Source: Ophthalmolycus amberensis (taxonomy: Eukaryota > Chordata > Actinopteri > Perciformes > Zoarcidae). From it: 64,000 nt of DNA. Location: contig JAFEUB010000787.1 of NCBI GenBank assembly GCA_024529925.1, positions 261,501-325,500 of the forward strand. The letters run 5' to 3'. Under the pieces are notes generated by a model. That model searched no databases. It was given only the letters and a program-made list of their open reading frames with translations, and was not told the DNA's origin. Both the position numbers and the translations under genes were made by a program. Shown one piece after another: positions 13,901-24,777 of the stretch (positions are counted from its first letter, which is position 1; every line of letters starts with the position of its first letter).

Positions 13901-16900
13901 CTTACATTAGGAGTGGACATTTATAGATATTTCTGCTTTTTCAAGTCCCAGACTCAACCCCAATCTTATGTTTTCGTCTATATCATAATCATCTTGGAGG
14001 ATTGGGAAATTTTAAATCACACACACCATTAAACCTGGATCATATCTCAACAGACGGTCACTAGGCCTTCAGTAACGTTTCTTCTAGGGCTCCAGCTATT
14101 TTTTTCTTTTCCAAATCAATTAACGTAACTTCACAAATCTTTTAATTAACATCAGATCAAATGACGAGGTGTTGCTTTTTATAGGCAAACCGGCAGAGAA
14201 TTATCAATTGACCCGTCAGTTCCCCACCAGCCTACAGAGACGTTTAATGTCTTTCAGCTCATTGTTTTGTTTTTCTGGCCTGCAGAGTTAGTGTTTCGGG
14301 TCAGTCTCACACAATCGGCAACCTCCGGTTCTGAGAAGTGAAGCCAATATGGAAGTGTCTTGAACTTGCAGTCTTCCTAATAGCCAGCAGGGGGCGACTC
14401 TACTTGTTTCAAAAAGAAGTCTGTTCGTATAGAAGTCGATGAGGAAATGACTACTTCTCTCTTGATTCATCACCTCAGTAAACATGGGTTTATGTTCTCA
14501 ATCTCTAGTTTCAAGTCTTCTTCAATGCTAGTAATACATTTAGTAAATGATGGTTTATTTAGAGTCAGAGAGACCATAAAACAGGGTTTGTTTTAGGGAG
14601 GGGCTACCTTGTGATTGCGCTGTCCGGTCCTAAAGTTTACAACTTTAACCCTTTCACAGTGTGTTATCAGTTCATGAAAGTTAATTGTAACATTTTGGTT
14701 GGCTAAAAATGTCTTTTTCAGCGTGTTCTTAGCTCCACCCTCTCAAACTCAAGGCTTCAAACGGCAGTCCACGAACCAATAAGTGAGGTCAAGGTGACCA
14801 CGTCTACTTCCTATGTACGGTCTATGGTTGCACAGCTCTCATCAGCGTTGTTTCATACTAAAGCAGTCAGATGTTTTTAGTTAAATATCTCTGATAAACC
14901 AACTGTACAGACAAGACGAAATTAAAATTTAGGTTTATTTAATTGAACTGGAAAGAATGTTTTTAAACTGCTTATTCACTCAAACCCACTCTATAGATAT
15001 GGATGTGCAAGATCATAGATTCTGCCACCAGTTGATTGTTTTTACATAATTCAAACAATTATCTGATCGTCAAAATTGCCCCCGATGAATTTTCTGGTTG
15101 CTGACTAAACGATTAATTGATTAATTGTTTCTGCACTGATATCAGATTGTCAAGCTCTGCAGAACACGGCTGTCACCTCACCCAGGGTGGTCTGGTAATG
15201 AGCTGCCATTAGCGCCTAATCAGCATATTATCAAGGAAGCACGCTCTGCTTTTTTCGGTGTAGGTGGACAGGAATGATTGAAGTAGCTTATGTGTGTGTA
15301 TGTTTGTATGTGCGGCCATACAGGTGTGCAGGTCCATGTGTCTTTATTTAAGGCATGTGGGAGGTATTACTAGTGACGGGTGACCTTTCTAAGACCGAGC
15401 GGGTAGCGCGACGATCCCGGAGCCAGCCGAGTTCTGCAGCCGCCTGTCTGCTGCAATGATGTAAAACACGGGAGCTCACACACTCTTTGCTATCGATACT
15501 GTCATCATCAGACATAGTGATTATTGATACTAACGTTGAAATATTGAATCCAGCTTTATTTCATCAATACTGCATGTATGCGTTTGCACTGGTGGGTAAT
15601 ATCCACAAAGCTCAGCACACTGCAGGGTACGGAGGCGGTTAAGTGACTCTGGGCCAAAGTACGGTAGCTGTAGATGCGCTTTGTTTTTCCAGAGACAACT
15701 TTTGCTTAGTTGTGGCAACACAGACGGTGTTACATAATGCAACATTTGTTATGATACCTACCATTTGGTCTTTTCTGTTCTTTTTTTCCCGCCTACTTCT
15801 CTCTTTTGTATGAGGCTGAAGAAATAGTAAAATAAATAATATGATTATTATTTACAGAGAAGAAAAGAAAAACATTTAGTAGAATTGAATCAAGTTCTCA
15901 ATGTTTACTATACATAATAATTATATTGTTGTTGTGATTTTTTATATTCGAATGGCTTTGCAGATTTTATTTTTTTTTTCTCATGGCAAAACAGTGTCTG
16001 TCTGTTGGTTGGTCCACCTTTTGAAGTATTTCAACACTTATTGGAGGGATGGCCATGATGTTTTGAACACGCATTCATGGGCCCCAGAGGATGAATCCCA
16101 TTGACTTTGCTGACTTTTCCTCCAGTGCCACCAGCAGGTCAAAGCTTCCACTGAAATATCACAGTGGTCGCCATGATTAATATAAATCCACATATACTTA
16201 AGATCCCTCGTAACAGACTACATGCATAATCATTTTGTGCAGCTGAATTTTGTTTTTCATTATCTCCTGCCCTAGTTCTTATCTGGCGGCCCCTAACAGT
16301 CATCTCATGACCCCTTGTTGGGGTCCCGAACCCCAGGTTGAAAACCACTGACTTGTGTCAAGACATTTCCGGTTGTAGTCCGAGTGGCATGGATCAATCC
16401 TGTGAAAGCAGGCGTTGGTTGAATGGAGATAAACAGTCGTGTGGCTACACCGGAACCACAGAAATGTAGCCCCTTGCCCCCAGAGGCTCATCCGTCGTCA
16501 GATTGATACCCGATGGGTTCCGAAAACTGGATGGGAGGGCATGTAGTTTAAGAAAGACCTTTATGTCCTCCTCAAGATGAACTGTAATAACTGATGCTGT
16601 CATCAGGTCAAAAATATTTACATATTTATAGCAATATATAAAGCAACTACAAGGAACTTTCATTTTGTGTGATTTTCGCAGTCCCTGTGGACCAAAGCAG
16701 CAGTGTTTTCCAGAGTCCTTTTAGAAAGACCTCAAGCAAAGTGTTTACTTATGGAGGTCATATAGAGGCACCAGTATTAAATAGTTTCATAATCAGTGAA
16801 AAGTTCCTCACAGTGACTTTAATAAACATACTAAACCTAATGACATTCCCATCAGCCTTAGGTGTACTTTGTGCTAATTAGCAGATATTAGCATGCTGAC

Positions 16901-17952
16901 ATGCTAAAGCGTTACATGCTAACATTACGCTACACTTCAGCATGTAAGCATCGTCATTGTGAGCACAAGCCACTAGCATGGCTTTAGATTGTTAGGTTTG
17001 TTTATCTTGTGTTAATGACTTCACCTTGTTTATGAGAGTGTTTCTGTTTCATTGCTGCGTTTTATGGGACCTTGGCTCATTGATTTTCATGCGTGATCAT
17101 TATTCAATCAACAGGACCTCTCTGACTCCGTGTTGATGAAATGCAATAAGCATCCGGGTGTGTTCAACAGATGAATATAACAAGTACAACGGCAGTGCCT
17201 TAACGTTTACTGCAGTTTTGATATGATTTTCTTGCCTGCATTTTGTGCACACTGCGATCAGATCTTATTTTTTTCACAGGCACTCTGCAAAGCTGGTGAG
17301 TAGGTGGGAAGGTGGTAGATCTATTGTCAGTAAAAAACCAAACATAGCAGGTGGAGGGTCACCACGAGCGATGTTACTGTACAGCCTGTACTTACTTTTC
17401 TTACTTTTACCCACCAGAGAGACGTCGGAGACTGTCGGAGACAACAGAAGTGACGAGTTTCTCTGGCAGGCTGCTATAGAGCAGCGACTGCTTCCTAAAG
17501 CCGCGCTGGATATTTTCTCACCAATGTCCACACAATGCACAGATCGTATTCACACCTGGCTGACCTGCAGTTTTCCTGATCCTTAACATCTAGAAAAGCC
17601 TAGCACACACAGTCTCTGGCAGCTTTTTCGACCCGGCATCAGAATGTTAACACTTCTTTCTCCTCCTTCCTGTTCTTAGGTGAAAGCCCTCACCCTGTTT
17701 GTGACCCATTACCCTCCTCTGTGTGAGCTCGAGCGGGCGTTTCCTGAACATGTGTCCAACTACCACATGGCTTTCCTACTCAATGAACCTGACATCGCCG
17801 CTGACACTGACGGTATGTCTGTGTGCGCATATGAAAATGATTTTTTGGGGTTTGATTGTTGCCTTGCTGGTCAATCTAGAACAATCTTCCTTTGGCAATT
17901 TGTAAACCATTATCTCTTGGCAGTTGTAGATTTTAATGTATATACATATATA

Positions 17953-17992
<40 letters not shown>

Positions 17993-20900
17993 CTGACAGA
18001 TGGAGAGGTTCAGCCAGAGTTCATCACTTTCCTCTACCAGTTAACTGAAGGAGCTGCAGGGCGGAGCTACGGCCTGAATGTTGCCCGATTGGCTGACATC
18101 CCAGACCACATACTACACACTGCTGCACGCAAAGCCAGAGAGCTGGAGAGCACGGTCAACGCCAGGAGGTACGGTGAACACGCATGTTACCCCGTGACCA
18201 TTTATTAAAGGGGCACGTAACTCATTTTACACACAAAGATCAGTTTGCTAGTCATGGGCAGCACAACTCAGCCTGTGAGAAACATTTGTATGATATATTC
18301 TGTGGCTCTCCAGAACTTATAACGTAAAGCCTGCGTAACAAACAACAAAAGTTGTGAAAGATGTGGGAGTTTACCTGGCAGGGAAGGGCCCAAGTGTGGG
18401 CATACAGACTGAAAACAGCGCTGCGTTAACACAACACAAAGGGGCTGTGTTGTTTGGGGGGTGTTTCTTAGGGTGCCGCTGAGACAGTGAATTCCAGGAA
18501 GTCCAGATTGAGGAACGGATCTGTGAATTTGAAGGCTCATCAGGCGCCAAAACACTGCACAGCAATTAGTTATGCAATTATTTGATCTTTCGCAAGGTAA
18601 ACAGTAGAAAAATATGCTGTTGACGTTACAAAGTAAACTGCCACAATGCAACGTCAACAATTACATGGTAAAGATAGAGCCTGGGCCCCGTTCCTCGTAC
18701 GTGGTGAACTGAGTTAGCCGGATCATTTTCAGGATAAGATTACATATGTCAGGCTTTTCGGTTCCACGAAGCAAGTTTGGCAAAATCACCATAGCAACAC
18801 ATCCATAAGCTTGAACCTGCTCCAGCGCAGGCTAACTGAAGGTAGCTGGATAAGCTGCCACTCCCCCGGAAACAATGGCAGCTCCTGTCATATACGGTAG
18901 TCTAATGCGCTTGCGCATATACTGGGGGTTATACGGGAGTTCCGGAAATGCATGTAAAGTGATACACACATCATGATGACTTCCTATACGAGCGCTATCG
19001 ATTCTGCCGACAAGAAATCATTAATTTACAGACCTTCTGGAGCCATACATTGAACACCACACGCCGCAGCCGACAGACTGTCTCACAGACTGGATGCAGC
19101 CTTGCGCTGTTGTGCGAGTGGTACATTGTTGTACAGTGTCGGCGATGCGGAGAACATGGGGAAAGCCACTGCATGCCGTGCTGTTCGTAAAGTTTATTTG
19201 GCACTTAATAAACTTATGGATGTGTTCAATACATTACCATGGCACATATTGTATTGACTCACCATTCTGAATTGTGTGTGTGCTTAGTGTTTACTTGCTC
19301 CCATGTCCTCTTGATGGCTGCGTTGCAACTACATGGGGGTTGAAAGCACTCATAATTATATGACAGTGTTATTAGTACACCAGCATATCATTATTGTAGA
19401 AAATGATTGAGGTGGACTCATGATAAGAATAGAGAGAATCACACATTATTTCTTTTCACTGCTTCAATTGATTGAATTTGTGATGATGAATGATACATAC
19501 ATACATACTGATCCGCCCATACACAGATTCACACACACATATTCAAACTCCTAGTTCTATATGGTAATCTACACATACATGTATATATATATAGTAGGCT
19601 ACATGATACATACGTGCATACAGTACATATATCCTCATATTAATGAGTATCAGTTAGATACTCTTTGGGCTTGTTTTTATCTACTTATTCTGAAAGAGTT
19701 GAGATCATTGTTTTCGCGATAAGATCTCATTCGATGATGCATTCCATGAAGCCTACTGCCAGCAGGCACATTTAAAGAAACATAATCTGATTGATTGGGG
19801 TGATGAGGCACTTAAAATGAGCCGATACATTTCCCAACACTTACGCATTTAACTTGTCTGAGATATTTTGCCGTGCTTCTTGTCTAGCCCTCGCAGTGGT
19901 GGCGGTGTTAGACTTTGCCGTGATTACGGTCTTGAATTCCTCATATGCGTTCATGATCATCTCCTGCTCGTCAGCGGAGTAAAAAGAGGCTCTTTCTTTG
20001 ACTTTATTTGCCATTGTACTGTTAGAAAATCATGGTTTCGGTGATCGACGCTTCCCCCTTCCGAAGTAGGACGGACACGCGCAATTATCCTGATCGTCTG
20101 GCTCGAATTAACGAGTGTTTGAGCGAGGATCAGCCTTGGAGAAACCGAGATAGCCTGACATCAATCATCGGGTGAATTTAGGCTGGCTTATAGGACATTT
20201 GATTTGTTTTGCTAGGCGACCCTGTTTTTGTTAGGTTTTTTTTGCCAGAGCCCTTTGCATTGGCACTGTTTTGACGGACTGGCCTCATTCAAATGAATGG
20301 GGGCTGAGTTTTTCACTCCGGTCTGAATGCAGCTTATTACATAAACACTATCCAGATGCATTTTTGGAAATGCAGGATGTTTGTGGCGCTTGACCCATAT
20401 TAAAGACTAAGAGTCAGACTACGTCGGCCTCTGCTTTCATTTTTTGTTCACTTTTTTAATCCGTCTCTCACAAATCCAATACTTTATGGAAGTTTAATAT
20501 TTAATCCTGAAGTATTCCTTTAAACCTTCTGATCAGTTCCTGTGCCTTTGGAGAGTTTCTTGAACGCTTTTCAATATAGCTGGTGCTTGACAGCTGAAAA
20601 GAGAGGAAACGGCTCCACCGACACTAAATTGAACTTGATTTTATCGTTGTGTTAAACGCGTCTGAACCAGATAATGCACCAATATTCCCGGATAATCGGG
20701 CTAGGTACAGATAACTGCAGCAGCTCAGACCGAGGAGGAGAGACAGACCTAAGAGCCTGTTGTTATGATAGGATGTTTTCTGCTACGTAATTCCTCGACT
20801 GCTACAGAAAAGAAAATTGGCCTCTTTTATTCTGAGACATGCAAAACCTGTTTAGTTTACTTGAACAATGTTTTGATGTCGACTTCATTTCAGATGCTTT

Positions 20901-21554
20901 CAGAGGCTTAAAGGGATGCAGCTATAACCGCCTCTTGACTGTCCGTTCACCACCAAATGGCAAAAAAAAAAGGCTCAGAAAAGTGCAGTGTGCACTGCCA
21001 ATATCTACTTTCATTTAGCTGTGTTCGCGGTGAAATATTCCTTCAGCAGATTTTTTTTATTGTTTTGATTTTAAATTAATGTTCGTAATTTGTTGTAATC
21101 CAATTGTAATGAATATAAATGTGCTGGTATTGCTAATTAAAACCAATTTGAGTACATTTGAGTCAAACATCTGTCATATATTTTCTTCCAATTGGGTCCA
21201 AATCATGTTTTCCCTTGGCTAATTTCATTTTCCAAGCATTAAGAGGAACTGCACGAGCGCACACTAATAGGGAACGCAAGAGAAAATCTATATTTTTAAA
21301 ATGCTGACATAGACAAGGTTTTTCTATTAGGATGAATCACACGCTGCCAGGCACAGGTGTCCCGCTTACGATTGAGTTAGGAAGCTGAATACGGCACCGT
21401 CAAAGCGTCAGCGTATTGCATTTTCTCCAAATACGGTCTTCCATCTCTGTAAATTTGTACGCCGCATCTCCTCGCTCTGTAACAGACAGACTGCTGGGAG
21501 TTGAGTGCTGCTTAAGCCTCTTCCTAAGTAATCCTCACCATATGAAATATCTGT

Positions 21555-21609
<55 letters not shown>

Positions 21610-21900
21610 AACACACAGCCATACCTCTCTGTCAATGTAATCCTTCTTATATGAAATGTTTGTCTTGTTGGAGGGAAGCCATGCTGAGCACACAATAATC
21701 GCACACAGAGGAATTGAGCTGCTGGTCGGTGGTTAAGAACAGGGATTTCATTTCACACGAGGATATACAATATATACAATATTTAATTTCAACAACATTT
21801 CTGTGTCTTCATCTGTAGGAAGAAGAAGAAACTTCTCTCAGATCTTTTGAGCATCTCGGACAGATCGTCCCTCACGGAGTGGCTGCAGTCAAACTCTTGA
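7366..21900 (+). CDS. msh3: MSH3, DNA mismatch repair MutS homolog 3, last four coding exons (partial)
   Basis: MSH3 pairs with MSH2 to form MutS-beta, which binds insertion/deletion loops in nuclear DNA and starts their repair using ATP. CDS pieces are 7366-7552, 17680-17812, 18000-18168 and 21819-21900 (571 nt, phases 0/1/2 join cleanly), giving the last 189 residues plus a split Arg. Visible: MGALDNIYKGRSTFMEEL, the Walker B region VILDELGRGTSTHDG with its DE pair, the switch motif LTLFVTHYPP, and the C-terminal segment RSYGLNVARLAD. These match MSH3 better than MSH2 or MSH6 (YKGRSTF and FVTHYPP contexts). The N-terminal mismatch-binding, connector and Walker A parts lie upstream of the window. 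The tail after the conserved helices is short and basic, then WLQSNS-stop. All exons look intact. rasgrf2 follows in the same orientation. Confidence 0.95.
7774..7823. repeat. (GT)n microsatellite, one C interruption
   Basis: About 25 GT units with one interruption in msh3 intron. It is followed by a GT/GC-rich stretch, then a (GA)-rich stretch at 8021-8055. Confidence 0.95.
10925..10976. repeat. (GT)n microsatellite
   Basis: About 26 uninterrupted TG units in msh3 intron. Confidence 0.95.
11785..12085. repeat. dispersed teleost repeat fragment (unnamed)
   Basis: The text around ATTTTGTCTAAAACAATGTC, AGTAAAACATGCCCAT and the end CTATTCGTTTCAGCCCC resembles a non-coding interspersed repeat seen very often in fish genomes. 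A tail of the same kind (GATTAATTGATTAATTG) recurs at 15030-15142. Recognition is from memory; no coding capacity. Confidence 0.5.
12960..13060. repeat. dispersed teleost repeat fragment (unnamed)
   Basis: GGTGCTGTGTGTAGAATTTG ... CATCTAGCGATGTGGTTGCA ... CAACCAACTGAA matches a short interspersed sequence I recognise as common in teleost introns. Element class not determined. Confidence 0.45.
13402..13431. repeat. (CACG)n microsatellite
   Basis: About seven CACG units; an alternating purine/pyrimidine, CpG-bearing tract with Z-DNA potential. Confidence 0.9.
14370..14470. repeat. dispersed teleost repeat fragment (unnamed)
   Basis: CCAGCAGGGGGCGACTCTAC followed by AAAAAGAAGTCTGTTCGTAT and GATGAGGAAATGA has the layout of a common fish interspersed repeat. 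Related sequence may continue to about 14830. Confidence 0.5.
15030..15142. repeat. tail fragment of the repeat also seen at 11.8-12.1 kb
   Basis: AATTTTCTGGTTGCTGACTA and GATTAATTGATTAATTG correspond to the end of the dispersed repeat family represented at 11785-12085. Confidence 0.45.
16030..16165. repeat. dispersed teleost repeat fragment (unnamed)
   Basis: GGGATGGCCATGATGTTTTG, CATTCATGGGCCCCAGAGGA and CTTTTCCTCCAGTGCCACCA are hallmarks of a very frequent fish intron repeat. 16800-16990 and 51640-51870 look like other segments of the same family. Confidence 0.55.
16262..16350 (-). mobile_element. end of a hAT-like MITE (tentative)
   Basis: On the minus strand this begins CAGTGGTTTTCAACCTGGGG and continues as GGGACCCCAACAAGGGGTCA, the typical outer end of hAT-type non-autonomous elements (CAGTGGTTCTCAA-like). 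The opposite end and an 8-bp target duplication were not found. Confidence 0.45.
16800..16990. repeat. dispersed teleost repeat fragment (unnamed)
   Basis: GTGCTAATTAGCAGATATTAGCATGCTGAC ... GTCATTGTGAGCACA ... CTAGCATGGCTTTAGA: the TTAGCATGCTAA-rich segment of the family also present at 51640-51870. Confidence 0.5.
17680..17812 (+). CDS. msh3: msh3 exon: VTHYPP segment
   Basis: The acceptor is CTGTTCTTAG; the donor GTATGT starts at 17813. 133 nt, phase 0 in and phase 1 out. Encodes VKALTLFVTHYPPLCELE and NYHMAFLLNEPD. The conserved T-H of the MutS ATPase signature (FVTHY) is present. Confidence 0.95.
17958..17988. repeat. (TG)n tract abutting an msh3 3' splice site
   Basis: About 15 TG units within the 187-bp intron 17813-17999. 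Only TATATGCTGACAG separates the repeat from the next exon, so the usual polypyrimidine tract is replaced by the repeat. Confidence 0.95.
18000..18168 (+). CDS. msh3: msh3 penultimate coding exon
   Basis: The acceptor CTGACAG follows a (TG)n repeat; donor GTACGG. 169 nt, entering with 1 leftover nt and leaving with 2. Encodes FITFLYQLTEGAAGRSYG and LNVARLADIPDHIL, the C-terminal helices that contact the partner MutS subunit in this family. Skipping it would shift the frame. Confidence 0.94.
19030..19225 (+). pseudogene. Harbinger transposase (HARBI1-like) fragment
   Basis: The frame containing 19093 reads ALRCCASGTLLYSVGDAENM then GKATACRAVRKVYLALNKLM, closely resembling the helix-turn-helix part of fish Harbinger transposases (LRFFASGTFLY..GDAE..SKATVCR..RKV). 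The DDE catalytic part is not seen and no long ORF remains. Confidence 0.75.
19846..20014 (-). pseudogene. Harbinger Myb/SANT-like gene, first exon remnant
   Basis: On the minus strand an ATG at 20014 opens MANKVKERASFYSADEQEM, then AYEEFKTVITAKSNT and ARARQEARQNISDKLNA, followed by GC|GTAAGT, a good splice donor. This matches the N-terminal Myb-like domain protein that accompanies PIF/Harbinger transposases and helps their nuclear import. The downstream exon was not found. Confidence 0.7.
21558..21605. repeat. (CA)n microsatellite
   Basis: About 23 CA units in msh3's last intron, 214 bp before the last coding exon. Confidence 0.95.
21819..21900 (+). CDS. msh3: msh3 last coding exon with stop
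   Basis: The acceptor is TCATCTGTAG; 82 nt, completing the split AG|G Arg codon. Encodes a basic run (KKKK) then LLSDLLSISDRSSLTEWL and QSNS-stop (TGA 21898-21900). Position and Trp-containing end resemble the MSH3 C-terminus (mammalian QKWTEEF region), though shorter. Confidence 0.9.
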
Positions 21901-22200
21901 CATCGCCGCAACAGTAGTCAACGCCACGAAGAGGAGAGAACCCAGCCATCAGTGGAAGAAGAATATACAAGGCAGAAGTACAAACTTGATCCAGAGAGGA
22001 CTCATCACTGATTGGAGTAGAGTGGTTGTTGCTGCTCTCTTTGCTAGTGAGTGTGTGTGTGTGAAAAGGATTTAACTCAGGTTTTGGCTCTCACCATCGT
22101 CTGTACTGTAACCTAATTGTCAGAATATCAATTAATACCAGCGGATCTAGATTTCACCTGTACCAGGCTATATGTGGCATAAGTGTGTTTGGTTATTAAA
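21901..22200 (+). other. msh3: msh3 3' UTR (putative)
   Basis: Follows the msh3 stop. An ATTAAA hexamer at 22195-22200 is the first plausible poly(A) signal; no AATAAA was seen nearby. The true 3' end is unknown. Confidence 0.45.
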
Positions 22201-22391
22201 TGAGGAAAAGAAAAGACAAACGTGTCACACCTGCTGTCTTTTGATCTTAAAAGAGAACTCCACGGATTGTCATTTAGCACGTCTATAGTATCGACTGAGT
22301 AAAAAAAACAAAAAAAACAATGCATTCTTTACTCTACGCATCCTTCTCTGTGTCACTATGTGGATACCTACATTACCCACAATGCAAATAG

Positions 22392-22418
22392 GCCGCTGAC
22401 AATTTGGTTGTCAGCGGC
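22392..22418. repeat. 11-bp perfect inverted repeat, 5-nt loop
   Basis: GCCGCTGACAA / TTGTCAGCGGC with loop TTTGG. It is flanked by TACATTACCCACAATGCAAA, which I recognise as dispersed-repeat sequence, so this is probably part of a repeat. Confidence 0.75.
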
Positions 22419-22564
22419 TAGTCTCTTTAAGTCTCTAGCCTGTAAAGATCACATCTTTCTCCACAGTTCCTGTTTTTATTTCCAAACTTGGTTTTCAGCC
22501 CTGACCGACGTTGCCTCAAGTGACATCACATAAGGCCTTTTTTCAGCTCCCTCTGGTGGCTCAA

Positions 22565-23845
22565 ATTACATTACAGTCATTTTTAGCTTTTACCCAAAGC
22601 GACTTACAATAAGTGTATTCAACATAGGTATTCAAGAGAACTACTAGTCAGCAGAAGTCATAAGTGCATCTCCTTGTTTAAACAAGCATCTACGAGCATA
22701 AACCAGAGCCAACGTACAGTGCAGAAACAAACGAATGCAATAAGTGCAACAAAGTAGTATGAATACAATAAGTGCTGAGTGGAAGGCTCAGGGTAGTACT
22801 TCTTGAAGAGGGGAGTATTCAGCCTGCACCGAAAGATGGTGTCCTGACATTCCACCACTGTGGGGCCAGGTCAGAAAACCGCTGTGACCGGGTCGATCGG
22901 CCGCAGGGACCTCGGAGCGACGGGGCAACCAATTGCTCCGAGGCAGCAGAGCGAAGTGGTCGGGCGGGGGTGTAGGGCTTGACCATGGTCTGGAGATAGG
23001 AAGAAGCTGTTCCTTTCACTGCCCTGTAGGCTAGCACCAGAGTCTTCAACTGGATGCGGGCTCTTACAGGGAGCCAGTGTAGAGAACGGAGAAGGGAAGT
23101 TGTGTGGGGCGATTGAACACCAGGCGAGCTGCAGCTTTCTGGACGAGCTCCAGAGGTCTGATGGCCGACGCCGGGGCTCCGGCAAGTAGTGAGTTACAGT
23201 AGTCCAGGCGGGAGATGACAAGAGCCTGGATTAGCACCTGCACCGTCTCGTCAGCATCCTCCTGATGTTGTAGAGCAGGAATCTGCAGGAGCGTGTAACC
23301 GATGCAATGTTTGGTGAGAATGACAGTTGGTCGTCCAGGGTCACACCCAGGTTCCTCGCAGTCCGAGTTGGCGTCACCACGGTATCGTCATTGGTGATGG
23401 ACAGGTCTCGGTGCAGGCAACCCTTCCCCGGGAGGACCAGTAGCTCGGTTTTGTCCAGGTTGAGCTTGAGGTGGTGTGTCGTCATCCACATCGAGATGTC
23501 AGCCAAGCAAGCAGCGATGCGTGCCTCCACTTGAGTGTCACCGGGGGGAAATGACAAGACCAGCTGGGTGTCATCGGCATAACAATGGTAGGAGAGGATG
23601 CAAACAGGGAGAGTGCAGAGCCTGAGACGGCCATCCCCTCGAGGGTGGAGAGGAGGATCTGGTGGTTCAAAGTGTCAAATGTCGTAGACGGGTCCAGGAG
23701 AATCAGGACGGAGGAGAGAGAGTTGGCTCTCGCGGCGTGAAGCGACTCTGGCACCGCAAGGAGGGCTGTCTCAGTTGAGTGACCCACTTTGAACCCGGAC
23801 TGATGGCGGTCCAAGAGGCTGTGGTAGAGATAGGTTTTATACAAC
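22565..23845 (-). mobile_element. 5'-truncated, internally deleted LINE (L2/Rex1-like)
   Basis: Minus-strand frames read, in element order, HQSGFKVGHSTETALLAV, then the RT catalytic YADDTQL (YADD at 23570-23581), MTTHHLKLNLDKTELLVL, RNLGVTLDDQLSF, ALVISRLDY-type text in other frames, and FKTLVLAYRAVKGTASSY near the end. Frames shift several times. The segment between the FDTLNHQILLSTL block and YADD, where PQGSVLGP is expected, is missing, so there is an internal deletion. The 3' end is at 22565-22610 (reverse complement ATTGTAAGTCGCTTTGGGTA). It is dead and sits between msh3 and rasgrf2. Confidence 0.85.
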
Positions 23846-24141
23846 TCTTTTCACATATAAAGCCGTACTCCCCTTTAAATGAACAACTTTTTTTTTTGGT
23901 CAGGGAACAAGCCCGAAGGAAACAGATTGTGACATGAAGAGGCTTTAAATTGTCGACCTCGGGTTTTGTGAAAAGGTTGAATATTATATTGATATTTTTT
24001 TTCTTGTATGTTCTCTTTGATGCAACGCTATTAATGATGGAGAAACAAATCACAAATCTGCATGACATCTCTAGCTCTCACTCCCTCTCAAAGGCACACA
24101 CACACAAAACCAATTCATGCTCCGCCTTTAATTCCGCCAAC

Positions 24142-24391
<250 letters not shown>

Positions 24392-24564
24392 ACTCAGACT
24401 GACTGTCAAAGCCGATTACACTTTATCCGGTCTGTGATTCTGTCACTTGAGGGTTCTCTCCTTTGTGAACGACACGCCTCTCGCTTTGTTTGTTTATAAT
24501 AGCGTGTATTTTTTTTATTTTTTTTTTGTCGAGCGGCATGGGTTTATTTTAGTGCTTGTGGGAC

Positions 24565-24777
24565 TCGGGCGTCTTCACTATGAGTTCCCGTGCAGAAGCG
24601 CTCCCGTCAGCGGGGCAACTTTTTGGTGCGCCGCGGCGCCGCTAATCCGCGCGTCTCTCGGTGGGGAAAGTTCACACGCAACCCCCGCCCCCCCCAGGCG
24701 AACATAGACTCGCGGTGAAAGCTCCGCTCGTCCCACTCTTCCCCCCCCCCCCTGTCGTCCAAACCGTGCGGCAAAAA
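24565..24777 (+). promoter_or_regulatory. rasgrf2: CpG-rich promoter / 5' UTR of rasgrf2
   Basis: GC- and CpG-rich sequence (for example GTGCGCCGCGGCGCCGCTAA) begins about 200 bp before the ATG and continues through exon 1, unlike the AT-rich surroundings. No convincing TATA box; the transcription start is not determined. The frame is open upstream of the ATG but has no in-frame ATG. Confidence 0.5.

Larger units (their letters stand above)
7553..17679 (+). other. msh3: msh3 intron (10.1 kb)
   Basis: No further msh3 exon or other gene recognised. It holds (GT)n tracts (donor-proximal, 7774-7823, 10925-10976), a (CACG)n tract near 13.4 kb, and several fragments resembling common dispersed teleost repeats (11.8-12.1, about 13.0, 14.4, 15.0-15.1, 16.0-16.4 and 16.8-17.0 kb). 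The rest is unassigned AT-rich intron. Confidence 0.8.
18683..20190. mobile_element. degenerate PIF/Harbinger DNA transposon
   Basis: The two gene remnants characteristic of this superfamily lie within 1 kb: a HARBI1-like transposase segment on + (about 19030-19225) and the start of a Myb/SANT-like protein on - (about 19846-20014). The outer ends are vaguely similar in inverted orientation (left: GAGTTAGCCGGATCATTTTC then AGGATAAG; right, reverse complement: TTCGAGCCAGACGATCAGGATAAT), suggesting eroded terminal inverted repeats. Exact boundaries and the 3-bp target duplication could not be fixed. Non-autonomous today. Confidence 0.75.
18169..21818 (+). other. msh3: msh3 last intron (3.65 kb)
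   Basis: Holds a decayed PIF/Harbinger element (about 18683-20190) and a (CA)n tract (21558-21605). The flanks carry no recognisable gene. Confidence 0.8.

Noticed and set aside
24487..24520. TATA-like T/A-rich stretch as rasgrf2 TATA box
   Set aside because: Just a T-rich run 260 bp before the ATG; CpG-type promoters usually lack TATA and no start-site evidence is available.
24661..24777. N-terminal extension of RASGRF2 upstream of the ATG at 24778
   Set aside because: Frame is open but has no in-frame ATG, and the protein from 24778 matches the known N-terminus exactly.
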